Shown in pieces: positions 23,240 through 32,103 of a stretch of DNA of 64,000 bases. The notes below the pieces were generated by a model that worked only from the letters and a program-made list of their open reading frames with translations, was not told the DNA's origin and made no database searches. Source of the DNA: Halichondria panicea (taxonomy: Eukaryota > Porifera > Demospongiae > Suberitida > Halichondriidae); contig NC_087386.1 of assembly GCF_963675165.1 (NCBI RefSeq), forward strand, positions 2,482,169-2,546,168, written 5' to 3'. The first letter of the stretch is position 1. Each line of letters begins with the position of its first letter. The translations under genes and the position numbers were made by a program.

Positions 23240-23622
23240 CATGCGTAGTATAAATAATGGGATAGAAATCCAATAATGAGATAGAAATCCAAGAATAAAA
23301 TCTGATGCGGGCGGTGGACCAGAAACCAGAGTATCACTTGGAGTGGCCTAAAATGTAGCTGAACAGAAATTAATATCTTGTTGTTTTCTTGTCTTCTTTG
23401 TCTTTGAATTGTGACCTTTTGAAGCATGATACTAACTTATTAATTGTGCATGAGAACAGTATGATACAGGCTGAATACAGGCCGTTTGTACGGGCAGTTT
23501 ACAGGCTGTATGTGAACGGCCTGTTTAATAGTGTCTACCCAACGGTCCCGTATCAGGATGTTGTAAACGTCCTGTAACGGACATGTAACGGACCTGACAC
23601 GCCCCGTGGATTTTTGGCTGTG
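23240..23622. other. Junction sequence with short GC-rich repeats
   Basis: GGGATAGAAATCCAA and GAGATAGAAATCCAA repeat in tandem at 23260-23295. At 23465-23590 the phrases ACAGGC(T/C)G and AACGGCCTGT / TAACGGAC recur in alternating orientation. No gene is evident. Confidence 0.45.
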
Positions 23623-23623
23623 T

Positions 23624-23706
23624 AGAACACACCTAGCCAAGATTGCGTGCCGAGAGGCCATCCGAGTGCACCAGATTAAAACACGTGACTTGGCTAGGTG
23701 TGTTCT
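23624..23706. mobile_element. Short element with AGAACACACCTAGCCAAG inverted ends
   Basis: AGAACACACCTAGCCAAG at 23624-23641 and its complement at 23689-23706 bracket about 47 bp. The same ends bracket about 120 bp at 26618-26775. One is part of the left and the other of the right arm of the surrounding inverted repeat. Confidence 0.65.
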
Positions 23707-23801
23707 AAAGAATTTAGTGCTGTCACGTGAGCTCTAGCCTCGTGGCAGCTAGATCTAGCTACATTTTAAATCAGTTGCTGGTGGCTAGCTAGCTAGCTAG
23801 A

Positions 23802-25345
23802 CCATAGATGTAGGAGAGAGGGATTGGAAACGGAAGTGGGCCTCGGAAAACATCCGCGCCTCGCTTTCTTGTCTTCTTTTCTTGCCTCAAATGAGGAAAA
23901 CTCATTGCATAAGCGGTGAAGGAATAGGGAAAGAGACACAATCAACAGTGCATTGGTACATGGTAATAGTAAGGAGAATGTGCAGAGCTAGTGGTATTGG
24001 ATACTTGTTTCACAGTAGATATAAAATCATCAGAGGATGCTTAGTTCCCTGAAATTGTGAATGTATTTGTGACTGTCAGAGGCTTCTCTTTTGCTGCCAA
24101 CTTAATTAAATGAAAAAAAAAACCATCAAGAAGTCCACTAGTTTGAGGCAATAACCATGATCATTCATACGACAAGATACATAATACACCATGTAACTTT
24201 CTTAATAATTGTTTTCACTTTTGATGAATCAATTGTACGAAGTTTCTATATAATTATACTAGGCTGGTGAGCGTACATTTCAATTTCCAATTCATTAAGT
24301 ATAATTACATACACTTGGAGACAGCAAAACAATCCACAGCACTGCCAGTTGCTTTCTAAGTGTAAAACGAGTGGGATCAAACCGAACAACATTAACAAAA
24401 ACTTACACGATAAAAATGATTATTACAGCTATAATTATGATTAGTTTAGCACTCTAATCAGACAGTCTTAGATGGAGAGAAGCTGGTGAGGTATACAAGG
24501 GTGTATATATAGCCGGAACAGCCGATAACATTTACGAGGGAGGTGACGTGTAGGGTGTAGAGAGGAGGGGTATTCTTCTGTCTTCTTTTCTTCAGCGTAC
24601 TCAGTAAGTTTTGGCTTGCGAGGTATTGCTATATAAAATATAGATGAAACAGCATTTGTAGTAGTTAAATATCTCGGGCCTACAGGCCCTTCACCACAAT
24701 CTAACTACCGGGCCAATAACAATTATGAGGTAAAAATAAGTGACTACACATTCATGCACACAAAAGCTATACATCCACCTGATCCAAAACTAATGCTCTT
24801 GGGGTGATCACCAATCATAAGGGAATGTATGCCTAAAATTAAAATTTCTGTAACGCTTAGCGTATTCCCAAAAAAGGGATCTTTAGTGGTGCTCTTTAAT
24901 TCAACTTTTTTCTAGCACTAAATTCTACCAGCTGATGTATGACTAATTTTCTTTGGCTTGGGGTGATACCACATGATTTACCAACAAGCATATTGAAGTA
25001 TACGACCTAAACATTAATCATTTCAGAGAAAAAGGGATAAATGTGTACAATACAAGATTAAACTTACCTAAATTCAATGAAGAAGATAGTTGCAACGGTA
25101 AATAGAGCTTGAATAATGGTTATTCACTATCTATATAAAGCACAGTTGCACTGGATACTGGAAAACTTGACAGAATACTAGTGACAACTCATAAAATCCT
25201 AAATTTGCAATAATCTCAGTTACCCGCGAGGTTACTGGGGAATAAATTAGCCCTCATTAAGCGAGGCGCGGATGTTTATCGAGGTCATATGTGAAGTACA
25301 TTGAAATCTACTTCCGTTTCCAATCCCTCTCTCCTATATCTATGG
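23802..25345. mobile_element. 1.5-kb TIR element, GGGATTGGAAACG family
   Basis: The ends CCATAGATGTAGGAGAGAGG + GATTGGAAACGGAAGT (left) and their complement (right) are nearly perfect over about 36 bp. CTAGA is duplicated at 23797-23801 and 25346-25350. The other arm of the palindrome (near 26555) shows the unoccupied sequence. Subterminal CATCCGCGCCTCGC is also inverted at the two ends. No coding capacity is recognised. Confidence 0.85.
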
Positions 25346-26775
25346 CTAGACGTAATAGCAAGTTTTAGTAGGTTTGTAGATCCAGTAACTGATGCAAAGG
25401 AGAAGGAGATACTATCTAAAGCTATCTGGACTGACTGGGCATGTTCTCGACTTATTTCTCCTGCTGACCAACAGTCCCGATCCCACTACTGGATATGCCT
25501 CCAGCTGATCTGGCTTACTGGATGGGAAACTTTGTGCGCAAACTATATGGCAATGAGTATCTGGTTTGCTCTTTTGGAACGCTATGATATTCGAAGCACC
25601 TTTGATGAAACGATTATATGGATCAGGCTTAGGTACAGGTACGTACATCTTCGAAGCAAGCTGAGTCTATTTCTCCAGACGAAAAAGCGATGCATGCTAT
25701 GGTCAAGTCAGCAATTCGGTACACTTACTACACATGAAACAAGTCAAAACGATAACATTCAACTTTCTAATACTTTTCAGCTTTGCTTGTGTACGTATTC
25801 AATCTGCTTGTATTATTATTATGCTTGTATTATTATTATTATAATTATGATGACATTCAGATTCAATCTGCTTGTATTATGGTTGTTTGATAAAAAAAAG
25901 TGTGCATTAACAAACCTACTTAGTGCTGATCACATGATCTCCAGCCAATCAGCTTATCTGAAAGTAGTCAGGTGACCATGGATTAAATAACTTAATCCAC
26001 ACTTAAGTGTGCTTTAAGTTGGTTTGTTAATGCACACTTTTATCAAACAATCATAATACAAACAGATTGAATCTGAATGTCATCATAATTATAATAATAA
26101 TACAAGCAGATTTAATATGTACACAAACAAAGCTGAAAAGTATTAGAAAGTTGAATGTTATTGTTTCGACTTGTTTCATGCGTACCGAATTGCTGACTTG
26201 ACCATAGCATCACTTTTTCGTCTGGAGAAATAGGCTCAGCTTGCTTCGAAGATGTACGTACCTGTACCTAAGCCAGATCCATATAATCGTTTCATCAAAG
26301 GTGCTTCGAGTGTCATAGCATTCCAAAAGAGCAAACCAGATACTCATTGCCATATAGTTTGCGCACAAAGTTTCCCATCCAGTAAGCCAGATTAACTGGA
26401 GGCATATCCAGTAGTGGGGTCGGGACTGTTGGTCAGCAGGAGAAATAAGTCGAGAACATGCCCAGTCAGTCCAGATAGCTTTAGATCGTATCTCCTTCTC
26501 CTTTGCATCAATTACTGTATCTACAAACCTACTAAAACTTGCTATTACATCTAGCTAACTAGCTAGCCACCATCTAGCTGCCACGAGGCTAGAGCTCACG
26601 TGACAGCACTAAATCCTTTAGAACACACCTAGCCAAGTCACGTGTTTTAATCTGGCGCACTCGGATGGGCTCTCGGTTACGTAATGCACTCGGCTGTGCC
26701 TCGAGCACCACGTTAACCTCGAGGCCATCCTCGGCACGCAGATTAAAACACTTAATCTTGGCTAGGTGTGTTCTA

Positions 26776-27108
26776 AATAATACTTAAAGCACACTTAACC
26801 AACTTAAAGCACAGTGGATTAAGTTATTTAATCCATGGTCACCTGACTGCTTTCAGATAAGCTGATTGGCTGGAGATCATGTGATCAGCACTAACTATTC
26901 TTAGACTACATGTACACTGGTAGTTCCTTGTTAGACAATCACTATAGAGGGACCTATGTATAACACACACCACTTACAATGTGTATGGTACAGTTAAGCA
27001 AATGCTCACAAACAAAAGGCCATCCATTGCATCAGTTTATACCATGACAGAGCACCAATCATCATACACACCACGAGGCAATAATGACATTCACAGGAGA
27101 GTGCTTAC
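26776..27108. other. Sequence after SEC22 exon 2: no further SEC22 exon seen
   Basis: Begins with the extra inverse fragment of the palindrome (to about 26905), then AT-rich sequence without a recognisable exon. It would be the second intron of SEC22. Confidence 0.5.
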
Positions 27109-27506
27109 TGGAACACCATACGACCCGGGTCACACTCGATTGAGCATCGAGGGGGGCTGACTGACGACAGCTTGCGGAATATCTGCTTGGCCTTGGGTTG
27201 GTATTCAGCATAATCCCGGCCAGACTGCAGAGGCAGAGGGAGAATGCAACAATTCAGTTAATTCAAGCTGTTAAAGATAGCACACACTACACACGTATTA
27301 TTCTAGCAAGGTTCTCTTTATATGTCTACAGAATCATGACTTGACATCTATTCATGTCACTGAGCTGCATACAGTACAGTGTCCTGATGGGACCAATGCA
27401 GACTGTACTGTATTATCTACTGTAGCTCCTCTACCTCTTCATTGACAATGGATGCGGACAGAGGTAGTCCATCACTGGCTCTGGCAATTAGTGTCAGGTG
27501 GGCCAT
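27109..27506 (-). CDS. SEC22: SEC22-type vesicle SNARE, first two exons only
   Basis: Exon 1 (27435-27506) starts at ATG 27504-27506 and encodes MAHLTLIARASDGLPLSASI; exon 2 (27109-27224) encodes SGRDYAEYQPKAKQIFRKLS and PPRCSIECDPG. This is the start of the longin domain of SEC22 proteins, the ER-Golgi R-SNAREs. Splice sites are GTAGAG/CTGCAG and GTAAGC. The rest of the longin domain, the SNARE helix and the membrane anchor are not found downstream (lower coordinates), where the palindrome and LINE lie. The gene either has a very long intron reaching beyond recognisable sequence or is truncated. A transposon begins about 45 bp upstream of the ATG. Confidence 0.85.
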
Positions 27507-27983
27507 TGTTCCTGAGCTCTTCTTTCTTCAGTGCTTCTTCTGATATGTTCACCCGAATTACCGGGACACAAAAAAATAATTACGGCTTGCAGTGTCCCTT
27601 GGAATAGAGCAAGAAAAATTACGTTAAAGTCGAAGTGTCCTTGTATTAGGGTGTCCCGTAGTAATTAGAACGAATATTTCCCCATTAAGGTATGTACACG
27701 GCCTCGATTCCAGGCCGAGGCTAACTCTGTAGCTAAAAATGTCTTTCGTGCAGTTTAGAAGCTGTGTACGCGGGTTCCATGTCTACAAAGGTGTCTTCAA
27801 GATCAGTGGACCAAAGTGGCCAAGTTGAATTTAGCAATTTGTGACCACAGAAATTGGTACATGTACAATTTAGTTTGGGCTTTCAGCAATCAGCTTTTGG
27901 CTCATTAGTGGTACTGGTACAATGTGGCCAAGCTGAACCATCACTAGGAAGCCCAACAGTTTCAATAATCAACTTTTAGTACT

Positions 27984-28041
27984 TAGCCTCGATTCCAGGC
28001 CGCTGAGAAGACTTTTCGAGGGCGGCCTGGAATCTAGGCTA
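27984..28041. repeat. TAGCCTCGATTCCAGG hairpin element
   Basis: TAGCCTCGATTCCAGGCCGC and GGCGGCCTGGAATCTAGGCT form a hairpin with a loop of about 18 bases. A single arm (GCCTCGATTCCAGGCCGAGG) also lies at 27704-27725. Confidence 0.75.
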
Positions 28042-28205
28042 GCACACAACAGCCCGAGTCAGTCACTTCAATTATCACCAAAATAATTATAATTATGCAT
28101 GAGTCCATTGCACATTCCCAATGATTGATAAATGAAGGGTAAATGGATGATTAATAAATGAAGATGAAAGTCTTGATTGATAAATGAAGGGAAGTTGAGA
28201 AGTTC

Positions 28206-29770
28206 CTAATCAGCCTGAGTTGAAATGAGAGAGTTTAATTCAGAGATACTCTGGCACGAGTCTGACTGAAGAAATGCCCTGCAATGAGGGCAAGATGAGC
28301 CAAGATCCAGCCACCTATCGGCACATTGCACACACAAGATGATGTGGCAGCAAGGAGTGATCTTCCATGGAAACTTGGCCAAGGACTTGCATACTATGCA
28401 TGAGAGAGCATTCTTAAACTTGTTAAGAAGTGCTTGAGCTTGCTGCTTTTCCTCTTCAACTCGGCTATGTTCAGATTTGAGGGACGAAAGAGACATCTTG
28501 AGCTGATCTACTTTGTCAACTTGAGCAATTGAATCCTTTAAGTACTTCTCCATTGCATCTATCTTGCTGACTAATAATGCTGAAGTTTCGTTCTGATCAA
28601 TTCGCCGACGTTTTGGAGACAGTGAAGGGTCGCAATCAGACTCTGAATCAGACACAGGAGGAAGACGAACAACTATTTTTGTTTTTCCTTTAAATGCTGA
28701 GTAGTCTGTCTGGCTGATCACACGAATTTTGCGGGTAGACTTCCAAAACTTAGAGCCTGCAGGGATTTACGTTAAGTTAGAATAAATAGATGTATCTATA
28801 TGACACACTAACAGTCAAAGTTGTGTATAGTTAGCCTTACACATATAATTAGTACGGAACATCCTACATACTATGTAGTTATGCATCATCAATGTGTTAC
28901 ACCACTATAATTATACTCGACTCGGAGGCTAACATGGGCGGAATTGACCATAATTATACATTTCCAGTCAACATGTGTTTTTGGAGCCTCAAGCAGTTGC
29001 ATACATTAAAACAGGGGCCAAAATTTCAGGTCAAACTCCCACGTATGGGGGGGGGGGGGGGGTGGGCACACATTGATAGCGTTAGTGTCAACAGTATACC
29101 TCTAGTTCCTTGACTATCAGGTATCCTGAGGTTTTCGTTATCTAGGATCACTACCGGCTCTCCATCAAATGACTCAGCTGATGTGATATCGGCAAGCTTA
29201 GGTACACTTGCTGTATTTTCGGTCAAGATTATTGGCAAATTAAAGTTCTTCTTGATTGAATCTGTTGAGGCTTCATACGAACACACTTCAATGCTCTTCG
29301 CCCATGATGCCGATGGTACAGGTGTGGTAGCAGACTTTCTGCTCGACTTTTTGGAAAGAATAGGAGGAAGTGGTGTTACTGTGCTGGGGCCTGGTTTCCA
29401 TTTTGACTTTGGATCAGTGCTATGCTTAATTGTGTTTGAGCGCACAGGATTGCCATCAACTGTCCAGGTTACTTCATTGTCCATTTCATAGGTATCAAAA
29501 TTTCCCTCTTCTGATGTAGCAACACTACCATCATCCCCAACAAGGAAAATACTATCAGGTTGAAGGTTGAACACCTTTCCCAACGTGGTAGTCATCATTT
29601 GCGATGGTTTGAGTTTCACAGAGACAGAGTCCTTTGTCAATGAAAACTGGAACAACATCTATACTTGATCTTCTATTCAAATAACTGTCAGTGTAATAGG
29701 TTAAGCTGGATTCTGTCGGATATCGATAGAGACAAAGATCTTTGGACTGTCTTGCACAACTCTCAAGCAC
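28206..29770 (-). CDS. RING-finger protein encoded by the transposon
   Basis: The 3' exon (28206-28757) encodes SKFWKSTRKIRVISQTDY, a basic patch (SPKRRRIDQNE), a coiled coil (KVDQLKMSLSSLKSEHSRVE) and a C-terminal RING-like finger (CIVCKSLAKFPWKITPCCHI then CVQCADRWL and CPHC). It joins in phase through donor G|GTATAC at about 29096 to an upstream exon encoding SVSVKLKPSQMMTTTLGKVF and VVILDNENLRIPDSQGTRG. A further upstream frame (29640-29770: MLESCARQSKDLCLYRYPTE) is offset by one base near 29645, so either a tiny intron or a frameshift separates them. Function is unknown; a RING finger suggests ubiquitin ligase activity. It is convergent in position with, and opposite in strand to, the integrase gene, within the same TIRs. 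Confidence 0.65.
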
Positions 29771-29884
29771 GTGTGGCCAAGCATGAGCTTGCGCAGTAGA
29801 TGATGGTGCGCACTTAAAAGATACTCACATGCACATGGACTAGCTGTACATTACAGGTTTAAACCTAGCTAGTCGGCAGAGGGT

Positions 29885-31333
29885 ATGGATTTTGTTTCAT
29901 TGGAAGAAGTCAAGGCTATGCTGATAGCTGGAAAAACCTACAGATGTATATCAGAGGAATTGAAGGCTTTGTATCCGCAAAAGAGAGGATTCTCAGAACG
30001 TAGCGTGAGACGCTTTGTGGCTAAAAGAAATCTAAAGAAAATTTGTTGCCATGAAAAATTATATATTGTCAATCAAAGTATTCGAGAGGTAAATTATGAC
30101 TTTTTAGTACACCTATTTTATGTACCACGTACATCAGCACCCTCGGGAATACATAGAACTGTAAAAATAATTATTTTTGGTGCACTATAATTATAATTAT
30201 GTATAGCTTTTGTATGGATTTTCTATTCTGGGGAGGAGAAATTATGAATTGCCTCATTTATTGTCCTCCCTTTAAATTGATTAACATTATCTTATATCAG
30301 TTGGATACTTCAGTAACATATATTTGTTTTGTCTTGATAGGTTGGCAGCTTGTACGGTAGAAAAATGATGAAAGGGTACCTTGCTTCAAAAGGAGCTTCC
30401 ATTTCTGAACGTGATTTGAAAAAGCACTTACCTCTTCTATCTCCACAGTGGCATAGCGCCAGGCATCAATCCTCAAGTGAAAGGTCAAACCCTCTTATTT
30501 ATACATCGCACTATTTCGGTCACAAACTTCACGTAGACCAGAATGAAAAATTGGTGCAGTATGGAGTAACGTATGTGCTCGCTCGCGATGGGTATTCCGG
30601 GAAAATAGTTGGCCAAGCTATCATGGCAGTGAAAAACAATGCTATTATATATGAACATGTTTATCGGACTTGTACTCTTGAATATGGACTATGGGACGAA
30701 ATAAGGGTTGACCACGGTAAAGAATTCTATCTACTACTCTACATGCATGAACAGCTTCGAAAAGAAGGCAGAGGCAATCCCGATGTAAGTCCATACCTTC
30801 AAACAAGTTCCACAGCAAACCACATTATAGAGCGTATTTGGGTTGAAGTCAATCAAAGGGTGACCTATCCAATTAAAAGGGTGATTATCATCATGGACGA
30901 CTGCCGACTAATCAACATGGAGAACAGCGTTGATAAGTACTGTGTTTCTGTTGTTTTGAGGAGGATATGTATGGTTGGCCTACAAAGAATGATAAACGCT
31001 TGGAATAGCCACTCAGTGCCACGGAAAGGCATCCCCAATGTGTTGCAAAGCCAAAACAATGGCACAACACCGATGGACCCGGCTGATGTTCCTTCAGTTG
31101 ACAATGCTGTCGCTGCGTACAGAGAGCAAGGAGGTAGTCTAACAGATCCACACGAGTTTGGTTCAGACCCTTTAATAGATGATGCGACACTATTGCAGCA
31201 GCGGGAAGATGATTGGTTAGGCAGGTGTGCGAGCACAGAAGAAGTGTACACCCAACTTATGTGCAATGACTCGCAACCTCTCCAAAATTCGATTTTACAC
31301 TATATTGAAATTACAAAAAATCTTTCTAATTAA
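29885..31333 (+). CDS. DDE integrase-like transposase
   Basis: Two exons (29885-30088, 30341-31333, phase 0, GTAAAT...TTGATAG) give 398 residues without a stop. The N-terminus looks like two helix-turn-helix segments (EEVKAMLIAGKTYRCISEEL; GYLASKGASISERDLKKHLP). The catalytic core shows HKLHVDQNEKLVQYGVTYVL (first Asp), WDEIRVDHGKEFYLLLYMHE (second Asp) and NHIIERIWVEVNQRVTYPIK (Glu), the D-D-E layout of retroviral-integrase-fold transposases such as IS3EU. It lies within 400-bp inverted repeats and appears intact, so the element may be recently active. Confidence 0.75.
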
Positions 31334-31336
31334 ATA

Positions 31337-32103
31337 TTTTTTGTGATAATTATTGCTTGTGACTGATGAGATGACTTGATGATGGGTACCACTAGCCTCG
31401 ATTCCAGGCCGCTTGAACAAGGCGGCCTGGAATCGAGGCTAGGTACCACCTGTGGCTGAGTAGAACTTAGCCTCGAGACAAATCGGCCTGGATTCGAGGC
31501 TAAGTAGGACTGGGCCAGTTAGATAACTGTATGAGCTTGAATTTCCAAGCTGAAAGCTTATTACTGAAACTTTTAGACTAAAAGCTAATTTCATGCCATG
31601 GTGGTTCAGGTACTACCACCGCATTGTATAAAGCCAAAAGCTGAAAGCTGGCTGATAGCCCAAAGCAAATTATACATGTACCAATTTCTGTGATCACAAA
31701 TTGCTAAATTCAACTTGGCCACTTTGGTCCACTGATCCTTCAACCGTCAGTGACATATTACGGTGCCAGAGAGTAGAATCCAGAGAGTTTCTAAGAGTTT
31801 TGAGTCTCTAATGCTCTTTTTCGTTCTAATTAGATCGGGACGTCTAAAAATATTTACATTTCCTGTTGTTCCTTAATATAGAATGAGTAAGTCCGAAGTG
31901 TCCCTTAGAATAGAGTGTCCCGGTAATTCGGGGGAATACGGTACTTGCTTTATGTGTGTTCTGTGCTCTATTTGGAACAATAATTATGTGTCCTTTGAAC
32001 CCTTTCTTTATTGAACAATGTGTGGGTGTTGCTACAAGCCCCGCCCCCTCATGCCTCTAGCCACCCACAAAGAAATATAAGGGGCCTTCCAGACCTTCTT
32101 GAA
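31337..32103. other. Right arm of the transposon and promoter side of the GTPase gene
   Basis: 31393-31441 and 31468-31502 are TAGCCTCG hairpins. 31530-31933 is the right TIR. 31937-32103 is short unique sequence leading to the ATG of the GTPase gene at 32104; AAAGAAATATA at 32069-32079 is a possible AT-rich promoter element. Confidence 0.5.
31393..31441. repeat. TAGCCTCGATTCCAGG hairpin element
   Basis: A near-perfect 49-bp hairpin: TAGCCTCGATTCCAGGCCGC, loop around TTGAACAA, GGCGGCCTGGAATCGAGGCT plus A. It is directly followed by a second diverged hairpin at 31468-31502. Confidence 0.85.

Larger units (their letters stand above)
23624..26775. repeat. Large inverted repeat (palindrome) interrupted by a TIR element
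   Basis: The left arm is 23624-23801 joined to 25346 to about 25990; the right arm is about 26000-26775. Anchors: GTCACGTGAGCTCTAGCCTC (23725) with its complement at 26590; AGTAGGTTTGTAGATCCAGT region (25365) with its complement near 26525; TTTGATAAAAAAAAGTGTGC (25886) with the inverse near 26030. The arms are similar but not identical, with small indels. A third, inverse fragment matching 25910-26010 lies at 26780-26905. The 1.5-kb element at 23802-25345 sits only in the left arm, so it arrived after the arms formed. Confidence 0.8.
27550..31936. mobile_element. DNA transposon with long TIRs, DDE integrase and RING partner gene (IS3EU-like)
   Basis: CCCGAATTACCGGGACAC at 27553-27570 is repeated as its exact complement at about 31916-31933. 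Behind the tips the inverted similarity goes on in blocks: AATTAGAACGAA, then a stretch of about 100 bp containing GGACCAAAGTGGCCAAGTTG (27810) against its complement near 31720. The TIRs therefore span about 400 bp each. Inside are two genes: a spliced integrase (plus, 29885-31333) and a spliced RING protein (minus, 28206-29770). TAGCCTCG hairpins sit in both arms. Target duplication could not be fixed. The IS3EU assignment rests on the integrase type and is tentative. Confidence 0.75.

Noticed and set aside
25301..25975. 224-codon plus-strand frame
   Set aside because: It lies across the palindrome arm, starts inside the TIR of the neighbouring element, and shows no domain or codon pattern; the other arm is disrupted.
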